From positions 1 to 41,383 of the forward strand of contig CANGTV010000010.1 in assembly GCA_947457015.1 (NCBI GenBank): DNA of 41,383 nt. The letters are read 5' to 3'. This stretch comes from Alphaproteobacteria bacterium. Its GTDB lineage: Bacteria; Pseudomonadota; Alphaproteobacteria; UBA9655. The translations under genes were made by a program, and so were the position numbers. A model generated the notes under the pieces. That model did no database searches and was not told the DNA's origin. It saw only the letters and a list, made by a program, of their open reading frames with translations. Shown in pieces: positions 24,779-33,763 of this stretch; the first letter of the stretch is position 1, and every line of letters starts with the position of its first letter.

Positions 24779-25068
24779 ATGACTTTAATAAACAGCTCTA
24801 TTCTCTTGGTCTCCAAGGCGTTATTGAGCGGTATTTATCCCACTTTTTTGATCTTCATGGAAATATTTTACCTGCGGATGGGTTGTATCATTGTTTGATT
24901 AAGGAAATGGAGAAACCTTTAATTGAAGTTTCTTTAAGGCGACTTAAGGGAAATCAAGTTCAAGTTGCAAAGCTTTTAGGAATTAATCGCAATACCTTAA
25001 GAAGAAAAATTCGAGAGTTGAATATCTCTCTGGATATGCTCGGTGATAATGCTCAAAGAAGCCTTTGA
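24775..25068 (+). CDS. Fis-like protein: C-terminal remnant of NtrC
   Basis: The 97-residue protein corresponds only to the DNA-binding end of NtrC: a linker (GVIERYLSHFFDLHG...LPADGLYHCLIKEMEKPLIEV) and a Fis-type helix-turn-helix (GNQVQVAKLLGINRNTLRRK, about 60-82). The receiver and sigma-54 AAA+ domains are gone, and ntrB, normally between dusB and ntrC, is missing too. The frame is clean and translationally coupled to dusB, so it looks like a functional reduced gene rather than debris. It may act as a Fis-like nucleoid or regulatory protein. It overlaps ntrY by 26 bp. Confidence 0.85.
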   Translation: MNDFNKQLYSLGLQGVIERYLSHFFDLHGNILPADGLYHCLIKEMEKPLIEVSLRRLKGNQVQVAKLLGINRNTLRRKIRELNISLDMLGDNAQRSL

Positions 25069-27217
25069 TCATTTGAAAGAATGGGCGATTCAACGGCAGA
25101 TGGGTCGTAAGCTCCTTATTCTTTTAGTTGCGGGTTCAATTATTTCAGTGATTGCAACGTATGTCACTCTGACAAACTCGCCTCCTTTTCTGAAAAATAA
25201 AAATTTCTTAATTTTTCTCTTAAGTCTTGATTTTGTTCTTTTATTAACATTGGCGGCAATTGTTGCCAAAAACATAACGGCTCTTTGGGTAGCGCGAAAA
25301 AGTGATCAAGCCGGGGCTAAGCTTCATGGGCGTATCGTTGCTATTTTTACTCTTTTGGCGATTGTGCCGACCATTCTCGTGGCAAGTTTTTCAACCATAT
25401 TTTTCAACATCGTTATTCAAAGTTGGTTTAACCAACGTGTGGAAACAGCCATTGGGGAGTCCATTGCTATTGCAGGGGCTTACTTGGGGGAACATCAACA
25501 GGTCATTAGTGCCAATGCACAAGCTATGGCTGCAGAGCTCGCGCCTCTGATGATCCAATATTCTACGCCTGATCCAGAAGTATTGGACCACAAACTTACG
25601 GATCAAACACAAATGCGGTCCCTTGATGAAGCCATTGTTTTTAATGATAAAATGCAAGTTTTTGGGAGGTCTCGTTTTTCGTTTTCTTTGGACTTTGAGA
25701 CTATTTCACCAAGCGATCTTGCCCGCGCAAAAGATACTCCTGTGATCTATACGAACGAGGAAAATGACCGCGTGCGAGCGCTTGTGGCCATTAATCCTTT
25801 GACACACACGTACTTGCTGGTTGGCAGACAAGTTTCTCCTACGGTTTTAAGTCGTATTGAGCATGCTGAAAAAGCAGCGCAAGAATATGCTCGTCTTGAA
25901 TCTGAAGGGGCAAGCCTTGCTCTTAAGTTTGCGCTTATCTTTGTGGGGATTGCTGTTTTATTGCTTCTTGCGGCGGTTCTTGGAGGACTTATTTTTGCTA
26001 ATAAACTTGCACGGCCCATGCGACGGTTAATCCAAGCGTCTGAGGAAGTATCGAGAGGAAATCTTTCTGTCTATATCCCTGAAGAGGAAGGAAATGAGGA
26101 GTTTTCCTCGCTGATTTCTTCTTACAATCGGATGACAACCCAACTTGATTCACAACGAGAACAACTCGATGGAAGGCGTCGCTTTACAGAAGCTGTTCTA
26201 AGCGGTGTGTCGGCAGGGGTGATTGGCTTAGATGCAAAGGGAAAAATTAACCTGCCCAATCAATCTGCGAGTAAGCTCTTAGGTATTGATTTAATGAATA
26301 AAATCGGGAAGAAATTGACGGAGGTTATTCCTGAAATGGCGCCCCTTTTTAAAGAAATTAAGGAAATAAAGGCTCATTTTATCGAAAAACAAGTCATTTT
26401 TAATCAAAAAGGACATGGGTACACATTTTTTGTTCGTATTTCTTTGGAAAAACAAAATAATAAAGTGATGGGCTATGTTGTAACATTTGATGATATTACT
26501 CAATTACAAGCGGCTCAACGAAAAGCAGCTTGGTCAGATATGGGGCGCCGCGTCGCGCATGAAATTAAAAATCCCCTTACTCCTATTCGCCTGTCAGCTG
26601 AACGATTAAAGCGCCGGTATTCAAAGCAAATTACGCAAGATCCGGAAACGTTTCAGAGTTGCGTGGATACAATTATTCGTCAGGTTGATAATATTGGCCA
26701 GTTGGTAAGCGAGTTTTCTTCCTTTGCCCGTATGCCAGCGCCTGATATAAAGCCTGAAGATTTTGTGCAGATCTGTAAAGAAGAAGTCTTTCTTCAGCAG
26801 CATGCCCACCATGATTTAAAAATTAAGTTTATTCCCTCTTCTAAGAGTCTCCCTTTCGCGTGTGATCGAGGACAAATGGGTCAAGTCCTGACCAATCTCA
26901 TTCAAAATGCTGTCCAAGCGATAGAAGCAAAAACGCCTTCTTTTGGCCATGTAGAGGTGGCTTTACAAAGTGAAGGGCAGAAAATTATTTTAAGCGTCTC
27001 AGATAATGGAATTGGGCTTCCCTCAGAAAATCGAGATCGTCTGACGGAACCTTATGTTACATTTCGTGAAAAAGGAACAGGACTAGGGCTTGCGATTGTG
27101 AAGAAAATCATAGAAGATCATGGAGGCGTTTTGACGCTTCAAGATCGTCCAGGGGGAGGCACGGTGGTTCAAATTGTGTTTATGCGGGTAAGTATGGCAC
27201 AACCTATTGCAAGTTAA
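25043..27217 (+). CDS. ntrY: NtrY-like sensor histidine kinase
   Basis: The 724-residue membrane kinase has three N-terminal helices (~20-41, ~52-75, ~93-118), a periplasmic loop, a further helix (~294-318), HAMP (~320-372) and PAS (~385-490). HisKA follows with phospho-acceptor His506 in VAHEIKNPLTPIRLSAERL, then HATPase_c with QNAVQAIEA, DNGIGLP and GTGLGLAIVKKI. It phosphorylates NtrX, encoded 11 bp downstream. NtrYX senses redox, nitrogen or envelope state in other alphaproteobacteria; the signal here is unknown. The start at 25043 overlaps the ntrC remnant; an ATG at 25049 is equally possible. Confidence 0.93.
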   Translation: MIMLKEAFDHLKEWAIQRQMGRKLLILLVAGSIISVIATYVTLTNSPPFLKNKNFLIFLLSLDFVLLLTLAAIVAKNITALWVARKSDQAGAKLHGRIVAIFTLLAIVPTILVASFSTIFFNIVIQSWFNQRVETAIGESIAIAGAYLGEHQQVISANAQAMAAELAPLMIQYSTPDPEVLDHKLTDQTQMRSLDEAIVFNDKMQVFGRSRFSFSLDFETISPSDLARAKDTPVIYTNEENDRVRALVAINPLTHTYLLVGRQVSPTVLSRIEHAEKAAQEYARLESEGASLALKFALIFVGIAVLLLLAAVLGGLIFANKLARPMRRLIQASEEVSRGNLSVYIPEEEGNEEFSSLISSYNRMTTQLDSQREQLDGRRRFTEAVLSGVSAGVIGLDAKGKINLPNQSASKLLGIDLMNKIGKKLTEVIPEMAPLFKEIKEIKAHFIEKQVIFNQKGHGYTFFVRISLEKQNNKVMGYVVTFDDITQLQAAQRKAAWSDMGRRVAHEIKNPLTPIRLSAERLKRRYSKQITQDPETFQSCVDTIIRQVDNIGQLVSEFSSFARMPAPDIKPEDFVQICKEEVFLQQHAHHDLKIKFIPSSKSLPFACDRGQMGQVLTNLIQNAVQAIEAKTPSFGHVEVALQSEGQKIILSVSDNGIGLPSENRDRLTEPYVTFREKGTGLGLAIVKKIIEDHGGVLTLQDRPGGGTVVQIVFMRVSMAQPIAS

Positions 27218-27228
27218 GGAATATTAAA

Positions 27229-28614
27229 ATGAGTCTAGATATTCTAATTGTAGATGATGAACCAGACATTAGAGAGCTTGTGTCTGGCATTCTTTCCGAT
27301 GAAGGATTTACAACACGGGTGGCCGCTACAGGCGAAAAAGCCCTAGAGGAAATTTCACTTCGTCAGCCCAATCTCTTAATTCTTGATGTATGGCTTGGAG
27401 ACCCTAAATATGATGGGTTAAAGATTCTAGAGCTCATCAAAAAATCAAATCCCGATCTTCCCATTCTCATGATTAGTGGGCATGGGACTGTAGAAACGGC
27501 CGTGAATGCAATTAAATTAGGAGCCTATGACTTTATTGAAAAACCCTTCAAAACAGATCGTTTGTTGCTGGTTGTTTCTCGAGCCATAGAAGCCGCGGCC
27601 TTGCGGAAAGAAAATCGCCACCTTAAGGAGGGAGCTTTTCCTCCTCAAATGATTGGGGTCTCGTCTGCACTCCAAAGTGTTCGTAAAACCATTGACAAAG
27701 TTGCTCCTGCAAATAGTCGTATTTTGATGATGGGGCCAGCTGGTGTTGGTAAGGAGCTTGCGGCTCGTGAAATTCATGCTAAATCCAAACGAGCTGCGGG
27801 GCCTTTTCTTGTACTGCATTGCTTAATGGATTCTGAGAGTTCTCTAGATGACTTGCTTTTTGGAATAGAAGAAACGGCCGATTCTTCCCGTAAACTTGGT
27901 CTTCTTGAGCTGGCGCATGGGGGGACCCTTTTTCTTGACGAAGTCACAGAGCTGCCCCTTGAAAGCCAAGCAAAATTGGTGCGTTTTCTTCACGAACATT
28001 CTTTTAAGCGTCGAGGAGGACATCAAAAAGTAACTGTTGATGTGCGCATTCTTGCAGCAACCAAACATGATATTAAGATATCCATTGATGCAGGCCTTTT
28101 TCGTGAAGACCTTTATTATCGTCTGAACGTTGTGACCCTTTCCCTTCCTCCGATAAAAGACCGTCTTGAAGATATTCCCGAGCTTGTGGCTTATTTTGTG
28201 GAGCGTCTTTCTAAACAAGCGGGTGTTCCAAAGCGCTATTTTTCAGAGGCTGCTCTTGCGTTGATGAAAACTTATAAGTGGCCAGGGAATGTTCATGAAT
28301 TGCGTAACGTTGTTGAAAGAGCGCTCATTCTCTCGCCTGCAGCAAATGATGCTGCTGTGACTCCAGATGAGCTTCCTCCGGAGGTGAGGGGAGACGTCGC
28401 CTCCTCATCGTCACAAAATACAACTGATTTTTTATCTATGTCCCTAAGAGAAGCGCGCGAATATTTTGAGCGGGAATATTTGTTGGCTCAAGTGCAAAAA
28501 TTTGCAGGAAACATCTCTCGAACAGCCACTTTTGTTGGAATGGAACGCTCCGCTCTTCACCGTAAACTCCGCCAGCTTCAGGTGGAAAGAAAAAAAGTGA
28601 GCGGAGAGGAATGA
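27229..28614 (+). CDS. ntrX: NtrX response regulator (NtrC family, no GAFTGA)
   Basis: The 461-residue regulator has a receiver with the D9-D10 pocket, phospho-acceptor Asp53 and Lys105-like KPF. An AAA+ domain follows with Walker A-like GPAGVGKE and Walker B GGTLFLDEV, then a C-terminal Fis-type helix-turn-helix (GNISRTATFVGMERSALHRKL). The sigma-54 contact loop GAFTGA is replaced by LFGIEETADSSRKLG, as in other alphaproteobacterial NtrX proteins, so it probably works as a direct activator or repressor. The Walker A Lys is followed by Glu instead of Thr/Ser, which may weaken ATP use. A palindromic repeat follows the gene. Confidence 0.93.
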   Translation: MSLDILIVDDEPDIRELVSGILSDEGFTTRVAATGEKALEEISLRQPNLLILDVWLGDPKYDGLKILELIKKSNPDLPILMISGHGTVETAVNAIKLGAYDFIEKPFKTDRLLLVVSRAIEAAALRKENRHLKEGAFPPQMIGVSSALQSVRKTIDKVAPANSRILMMGPAGVGKELAAREIHAKSKRAAGPFLVLHCLMDSESSLDDLLFGIEETADSSRKLGLLELAHGGTLFLDEVTELPLESQAKLVRFLHEHSFKRRGGHQKVTVDVRILAATKHDIKISIDAGLFREDLYYRLNVVTLSLPPIKDRLEDIPELVAYFVERLSKQAGVPKRYFSEAALALMKTYKWPGNVHELRNVVERALILSPAANDAAVTPDELPPEVRGDVASSSSQNTTDFLSMSLREAREYFEREYLLAQVQKFAGNISRTATFVGMERSALHRKLRQLQVERKKVSGEE

Positions 28615-28664
28615 GAGGGGCTCTTTAACCTCAATTTTGGATAAGAAAAAAATATTCCCATTTT

Positions 28665-28736
28665 GTCATCCTTGACTTAGAAATTCTTGCCCCCGACTTG
28701 ATCGGCGGCTTTAGAGTTTCTTAGGTCAAGGATGAC
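28665..28736. repeat. Dispersed palindromic repeat between ntrX and clpX
   Basis: The arms start GTCATCCTTGACTTAGAAATTC and end GTTTCTTAGGTCAAGGATGAC, around CCCGACTTGATCGGCGG. It lies between two convergent genes and may act as a two-way terminator. It is the same family as 84-154. Confidence 0.88.
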
Positions 28737-28783
28737 AAGGAAGAGATTTGCTCCTTATCCATAACTGAGACTCCTTACTTTTC

Positions 28784-30061
28784 CTATGCTCCGCTGCTTA
28801 CGCTTTTAGAATTTTTTGGCTCTTTGGGAGCGTAAATGAAAAGAGGGGCGGCATTATTCTGAATAACTTCCTCGTTTATCACAATTTCATTCACGTTTTC
28901 TAAAGTGGGCAGCTCGAACATCGTATCTAAAAGGATACCCTCGAGAATAGAGCGCAATCCGCGAGCGCCTGTTTTACGCTCAACAGCTTTTTGAGCAATG
29001 GCTTTGAGAGCGCCCTCTGTAAAGGTAAGCTCTACGGCTTCCATGTTAAAGAGACGGCGGTATTGCTTGATGAGGGCATTTTTTGGCTCTGTGAGGATTT
29101 GAATAAACGCGTCTTCATCTAAATCGGTTAAGGTAGCAATAACAGGGAGTCGTCCGATAAACTCAGGAATAAGGCCAAATTTTAATAAATCTTCTGTTTC
29201 TAAATCTTGAAGAATTTCACCGGCTCGCCTATCTTCAGGGCTACGCACATCAGCACCGAACCCAATAGAAGACCCTCTCCCGCGTGTGGCAATAATTTTT
29301 TCAATGCCTGCAAAAGCTCCGCCACAAATAAAGAGGATATTAGTTGTGTCAACTTGTAAAAACTCTTGTTGAGGGTGCTTGCGTCCTCCTTGAGGGGGGA
29401 CAGAGGCAATGGTGCCTTCCATAATTTTAAGAAGGGCCTGTTGAACGCCTTCTCCGGAGACATCTCGCGTAATGGAAGGGTTGTCTGATTTGCGGGAGAT
29501 TTTATCAACTTCGTCAATATAGACGATCCCTCGCTGGGCTTTTTCCACATTATAGTCCGCGGCTTGTAGGAGCTTCAGGATGATGTTTTCTACATCTTCT
29601 CCCACATAGCCTGCTTCCGTGAGCGTCGTGGCATCTGCCATTGTGAAAGGCACATCAATAATACGAGCCAATGTTTGCGCTAGAAGAGTTTTTCCACACC
29701 CTGTTGGACCCACCAACAGAATGTTAGACTTAGACAGTTCTACATCATCGGAACGATTCCCATGTTCGAGCCGTTTGTAGTGGTTATGAACGGCAACAGA
29801 TAATACTTTTTTAGCATTATTTTGACCAATGACGTAATCATTGAGAACATCAAAGATTTGCTTGGGAGCGGGGACACCGTCAGGAGAGCGAAGGAGCGGG
29901 CCTTTATTCTCTTCCTTGATAATATCCATGCATAAATCAACGCATTCATTGCAGATAAAAACGGAAGGTCCTGCAATTAGTTTGCGAACTTCATGTTGGC
30001 TTTTGCCACAGAATGAGCAATAGAGAGGACCTCTTGGATCTTCACCGGTTGTTTTTGTCAT
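28784..30061 (-). CDS. clpX: ClpX ATP-dependent unfoldase
   Basis: ClpX is the hexameric AAA+ unfoldase that feeds substrates to ClpP. The 425-residue protein has the N-terminal zinc domain (Cys15-x2-Cys18 ... CNECVDLC), Walker A GPTGCGKT, Walker [11 protein letters not shown], pore loop GYVGEDV, the [23 protein letters not shown] region (starting [12 protein letters not shown]) and the ClpP-contact loop IGFGADV. It is the third gene of tig-clpP-clpX. In many alphaproteobacteria lon follows; here a repeat and the convergent ntrX follow instead. Confidence 0.97.
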   Translation of the reverse strand: MTKTTGEDPRGPLYCSFCGKSQHEVRKLIAGPSVFICNECVDLCMDIIKEENKGPLLRSPDGVPAPKQIFDVLNDYVIGQNNAKKVLSVAVHNHYKRLEHGNRSDDVELSKSNILLVGPTGCGKTLLAQTLARIIDVPFTMADATTLTEAGYVGEDVENIILKLLQAADYNVEKAQRGIVYIDEVDKISRKSDNPSITRDVSGEGVQQALLKIMEGTIASVPPQGGRKHPQQEFLQVDTTNILFICGGAFAGIEKIIATRGRGSSIGFGADVRSPEDRRAGEILQDLETEDLLKFGLIPEFIGRLPVIATLTDLDEDAFIQILTEPKNALIKQYRRLFNMEAVELTFTEGALKAIAQKAVERKTGARGLRSILEGILLDTMFELPTLENVNEIVINEEVIQNNAAPLFIYAPKEPKNSKSVSSGA

Positions 30062-30146
30062 GGCTCACTCCTTTGCTCATTTCCCTACTTTTAGAATCGC
30101 ATTAATCTATCAAAAAAAGGTTAAAAAATTGGCAAGAAAAAGTTCT

Positions 30147-30773
30147 TTATACACTTTTTCGCACCTCTGAGGGAGTGGGTCTATGCGTCACCACGTCATC
30201 GATAAGGCCAAATTCTTGGGCAGCTGGGGCCGTCATAAAATTATCTCGATCCAGTGCTTTTTCTATTTTTTCAAGGGGTTGTCCTGTGCACTCTGCATAA
30301 ATTCTATTAAGGCGGGCCCTAATTTCTAAAATTTCACGGGCATGAATTTCTATATCAGCAGCTTGTCCTTGAAATCCCCCTAAAGGTTGATGGAGCATGA
30401 CGCGGGCATTTGGCAAACAAAAGCGTTTTCCCTTAGCTCCAGCGGTGAGCAAGAAAGATCCCATGGAGGCGGCTTGCCCAAAACAAAGGGTTGAGACATC
30501 GGGTCTGATATAGTTCATGGTGTCATAAATGGCAAAACCAGAGGTGACGACCCCCCCAGGAGAATTAATATAAAGGTGAACGTCTTTATTGGGATTTTCG
30601 GACTCTAAAAAGAGGAGTTGGGCGCACACAAGGCTAGACACGCCATCATCAATGGGCCCGTTGAGAAAGATAATTCTCTCCTTTAAAAGGCGTGAAAAAA
30701 TATCAAAAGACCGCTCCCCGCGCGCTGTTTGCTCGACGACAATGGGGACTAAGTTATTCATTTGTATGTCCAT
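30147..30773 (-). CDS. clpP: ClpP protease subunit
   Basis: ClpP forms the 14-mer serine protease chamber. The 208-residue protein has nucleophile Ser103 in GQAASMGS, His128 in MLHQPLGG, and the third triad Asp in the DRDNFMTA region (~177). [19 protein letters not shown] is the typical oxyanion-side segment. The propeptide is short. An alternative start is Met5. It lies 9 bp downstream of tig and 85 bp upstream of clpX. Confidence 0.97.
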   Translation of the reverse strand: MDIQMNNLVPIVVEQTARGERSFDIFSRLLKERIIFLNGPIDDGVSSLVCAQLLFLESENPNKDVHLYINSPGGVVTSGFAIYDTMNYIRPDVSTLCFGQAASMGSFLLTAGAKGKRFCLPNARVMLHQPLGGFQGQAADIEIHAREILEIRARLNRIYAECTGQPLEKIEKALDRDNFMTAPAAQEFGLIDDVVTHRPTPSEVRKSV

Positions 30774-30782
30774 GGTGTACCT

Positions 30783-32192
30783 TTATTTTTGCTTCTTTGG
30801 CTTTTTTGGTGTCGTAGAAATCTTTTTTTCCGCTTCTTCTTCTTCGCGGAGTAGAATTTTTTCTAACTCTTCTGGTGTAGCAGAAATTTCCTTAATTTTT
30901 GATTGATCTAAAATAAAATCGACTACCTTGTTTTCAAATAGAGGGGCGCGAAGCGTTGCCAGTGCGGATTCATTATTGCGATAGAAATCAAAAACTTCTC
31001 GCTCTTGGCCGGGAAATTCTCGCGCACGATTCATCAGAGCTTCTCCTAATTCATCGTTGGAAACATTGATTTTATTGCGATTTCCAATTTCTGCGAGAAG
31101 GATTCCTAGGCGTACACGTCTTTCAGCAATGACGTGATAGTCTTTACGAAGATCCTCTTCTGATTTTCCTGTAGCGTCTTTAAAGGTTTTACCATCGATG
31201 TTTGCGGCTTGACTCTGATCTATTCCCAGCTCGCGCAAAAGTTGGGACCATATGTTGTCAAACTCCAGATCAATCATCCTTTGAGGGACCTCAAAGGTGA
31301 ATCTTTCTGCCAATGCATCGAGAACATGGCGCTTTGTATTAAGAAAGCTTTGAGCCAGGTAATCTTTTGACAGGTTTTCTTGGATCGCAGCTTCCATGTC
31401 TTTAAGAGATTTAAATCCAAGTTTTTCAGCGAGAGCTGCGTCAATAGCAACAGGGGGTAATTCATGAATATCTTTGATGGTCACATCAAAACGCGCTGGT
31501 TTGTCTGCATAGCGTTCTTCATGATATTCCTTTGGAAAGGTAACGTTTACCTTCACCTGCATTCCTTTGTCGTGGCCGACCAGCTGGTCTTCAAAGCCTG
31601 GAATAAAAGAGTTTGAACCAAGTTCGAGGGGGTAATCTTGACCTTCTCCTCCTTCGATAGAGTCTTCCCCGATGAATCCTTTAAAGTCAATGATGACGAT
31701 GTCACCCTTCTTTGATTTACGGGGCTTTTGGAGAGGTTGACTTTCACGATGGCGTTTTGCCAGATTTGTTAGAACATCCGATACTTGTTCGGAGGGAATG
31801 CTTACAACATATTTTTCAAAAGAGAAGCCATCAAGCTTAATCTCTTCGATGACGGGAAGAACTTCCAGATCCATGTGAAAAGTGAGTTCTTTTCCTTCTT
31901 CATAGGAGGTAAGCGTAACGTTTGGTTTTAAAGCGAGTTTGAGATTATGGTCTTTGACCGTTTGTTTGACGGCCTTATCAACACAGTTTTCGATCACATC
32001 TCGAAGAGCGTCTGTTTGATAACGCTGCTTTAAAAGAGGGAGAGGAACCTTTCCTGGTCGGAAGCCTGGGATTTTAACACGTTTACCAATGACCTCAAGG
32101 CGTGTCACTAGGTGAGAGTTCATATCCTTTGCAGGGATCGTAATGTCAAACTCTCGCTTTAGACCTTGGTTGAGGGTTTCTATAATTTGCAT
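30783..32192 (-). CDS. tig: Trigger factor (ribosome-bound chaperone)
   Basis: Trigger factor binds nascent chains at ribosomal protein uL23. The 469-residue protein has the ribosome-docking signature GFRPGKVP (residues ~43-50). It also has an FKBP-type peptidyl-prolyl isomerase domain (VIIDFKGFIGEDSIEGGEG, ~165-235) and a long helical C-terminal chaperone domain. It is longer than the E. coli protein (432) because of a charged Glu/Lys-rich tail. It heads the tig-clpP-clpX cluster, with tRNA-Leu just upstream on the same strand. Confidence 0.96.
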   Translation of the reverse strand: MQIIETLNQGLKREFDITIPAKDMNSHLVTRLEVIGKRVKIPGFRPGKVPLPLLKQRYQTDALRDVIENCVDKAVKQTVKDHNLKLALKPNVTLTSYEEGKELTFHMDLEVLPVIEEIKLDGFSFEKYVVSIPSEQVSDVLTNLAKRHRESQPLQKPRKSKKGDIVIIDFKGFIGEDSIEGGEGQDYPLELGSNSFIPGFEDQLVGHDKGMQVKVNVTFPKEYHEERYADKPARFDVTIKDIHELPPVAIDAALAEKLGFKSLKDMEAAIQENLSKDYLAQSFLNTKRHVLDALAERFTFEVPQRMIDLEFDNIWSQLLRELGIDQSQAANIDGKTFKDATGKSEEDLRKDYHVIAERRVRLGILLAEIGNRNKINVSNDELGEALMNRAREFPGQEREVFDFYRNNESALATLRAPLFENKVVDFILDQSKIKEISATPEELEKILLREEEEAEKKISTTPKKPKKQK

Positions 32193-32272
32193 GATTCTTG
32201 TCTCGCTCGCTTAAATTCCATGAAAAGTCTATGAAAACCTTAATGATTCTTTTTCTTTTTGTACAGTGCTTT

Positions 32273-32357
32273 TGGTGCGGGCGAAGGGACTTGAACCCCC
32301 ACGGCTTGCGCCACCAGATCCTAAGTCTGGCGTGTCTACCAATTCCACCACGCCCGC
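32273..32357 (-). tRNA. tRNA-Leu (anticodon UAG)
   Basis: Acceptor GCGGGCG pairs with CGCCCGC, followed by A and an encoded CCA. The anticodon arm CCAGA-CTTAGGA-TCTGG gives UAG (reads CUN codons). The T arm is GGGGGTTCAAGTCCC. The extended variable arm (TGGCGCAAGCCGT) is typical of class II tRNA-Leu. The 85-nt length includes the CCA. Confidence 0.97.
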
Positions 32358-32362
32358 TTGGT

Positions 32363-32441
32363 AGTAGTCAGTTGTCAGTAATCAGTTGTCAGATTGAAAA
32401 AGAAGCATCCTCTGATCACTAACCACTGATAACTGACTACT
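32363..32441. repeat. AGTCAGTTGTCAG-type inverted repeat beside tRNA-Leu
   Basis: AGTAGTCAGTTGTCAGT (32363-32379) is inverted at 32425-32441 with one mismatch. Internal copies of ATCAGTTGTCAG and CTGATCACTAACC lie between. It belongs to a different family from the GTCAT...ATGAC elements and starts 5 bp from the tRNA 5' end. Confidence 0.88.
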
Positions 32442-32510
32442 CCTATAGCATAGCCCTTTGTAATTGAAAACGTGGTTTAAAAGAAAATGATATCCCTTCA
32501 TAGGCTTACT

Positions 32511-32684
32511 TTAAGGCAAATATGTGCAGCTAAGTCTTACTAAGTCAGAGGAATGATCCACATGAAGAGTTGATAAGGTATGCCCATAGGTATAGGCGAG
32601 GCTAACAAATATGAATGTAATTGTAAGAAATGGTAAGACTTGGCTTAGTACATTAAGAACATCCTTCAGGTGGTTTTTGGTCAT
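32511..32684 (-). CDS. Small 57-residue single-span membrane protein
   Basis: A short frame with ATG at 32684 and GGGAG 8 bp upstream. It encodes 57 residues: a charged start (MTKNHLKDVLNV), one strong hydrophobic helix (about residues 15-33, LPFLTITFIFVSLAYTY) and a polar tail ending LSCTYLP. I recognise no family. The flanking sequence 32685-32842 holds no other gene. The good ribosome site and clear membrane helix favour a real gene. It lies on the same strand between secF and tRNA-Leu. Confidence 0.55.
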   Translation of the reverse strand: MTKNHLKDVLNVLSQVLPFLTITFIFVSLAYTYGHTLSTLHVDHSSDLVRLSCTYLP

Positions 32685-32842
32685 GATATGTCTCCCTTTT
32701 ATAAGTTTTATCTTTTGGAGGGGGCATTATCGCGAGAAAGACTTACTAAAATATTAACGAGAAGGTAAAGAGTTGTGGATAACTCGTGTTTGAGCGGAGT
32801 CTTTTTTAACTTTATGTGAGGGAGAGACTTAAGCTTGTGAGA

Positions 32843-33751
32843 TTAATCTTCTGACCTTTTCTCCGCCCTTAATCCTGTATGAAGCAGTAGGGGCGCTGAA
32901 ACCGTAATCGAAGAGATGGTTCCTGCGGTGATGCCCACAATGATGGGAAGACTAAAGGCTGCAATGACAGGTCCTCCAAAGAAATAAAGGCCGAGGAGGG
33001 ACAAAAGAGTTGTTGTTGAGGTTAAGATCGTGCGTGAAAGAGTCTCGTTAATACTGAGATTAATGAGTTCGCCCAGAGGTAGTTTTTTAAACTTTCGCAA
33101 GTTTTCTCGGATGCGGTCGTAAATGACCACTGTATCATTAATGGAATAGGTCACCGTAATGAGGACAGCAATAATGGTTGTTTCATTAAACTCGAGTTGA
33201 AAAAGGGCAAAAAGTCCAAGGACAATCAAGGAATCGTGCGCGAGGGTAATGAAGGAACACACACCAAACTGCCATTCAAAACGAAACCAGATATAAGCCA
33301 GCATGGCAACCAAGGCCCATAAAACGGCATAAATGCCATTACGGATTAAGTCAGCACTGACCTTTGGACCGACTGTTTCAACGCGTCTGTAATCAACACT
33401 TGTTCCAAGCTTGTCTTTAATTTTAGCAAGGGCTGTGAGCTGTTCCTCGTCCCCCCCGGGTTGACGCTCTACTCGAATGAGAATGTCATTGGGAGATCCA
33501 AATTCTTGAAGAGTCACTTCTCCCATCACAACGCTGCTCAGGTCAGCGCGAAGTTTTGCAATGTCGGTGATGGATTCATGGGTGCGAATTTCAAGGAGAA
33601 GGCCTCCCTTGAAATCAATGCCATAATTAAACCCTTGGATGAAAATTGAGCCTAAGCAGAGAACAGCAACGGCTATAAGAATACTAAAGATGATGTTCTT
33701 TTTCCCAACGATGTCAAATTTTGTATTATATGGAATAATCTGGAGTCCCAT
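32843..33751 (-). CDS. secF: Protein translocase subunit SecF
   Basis: SecF works with SecD to drive preprotein translocation using the proton gradient. The 302-residue protein has six membrane helices and the family motifs GIDFKGGLLLEIRT (periplasmic domain entry), NDTVVIYDRIRENL, NETLSRTILTS and the GGPVIAAFSLPIIVGI end. It begins 12 bp after secD ends. Length is normal. Confidence 0.96.
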   Translation of the reverse strand: MGLQIIPYNTKFDIVGKKNIIFSILIAVAVLCLGSIFIQGFNYGIDFKGGLLLEIRTHESITDIAKLRADLSSVVMGEVTLQEFGSPNDILIRVERQPGGDEEQLTALAKIKDKLGTSVDYRRVETVGPKVSADLIRNGIYAVLWALVAMLAYIWFRFEWQFGVCSFITLAHDSLIVLGLFALFQLEFNETTIIAVLITVTYSINDTVVIYDRIRENLRKFKKLPLGELINLSINETLSRTILTSTTTLLSLLGLYFFGGPVIAAFSLPIIVGITAGTISSITVSAPLLLHTGLRAEKRSED

Positions 33752-33763
33752 GAAAACCTCTCT

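Noticed and set aside
32774-32782. A DnaA-box match (TTATCCACA on the minus strand) in the gap near secF
   Set aside because: Only one copy, with no cluster or unwinding element; a 9-mer is expected by chance about once in a few such windows.
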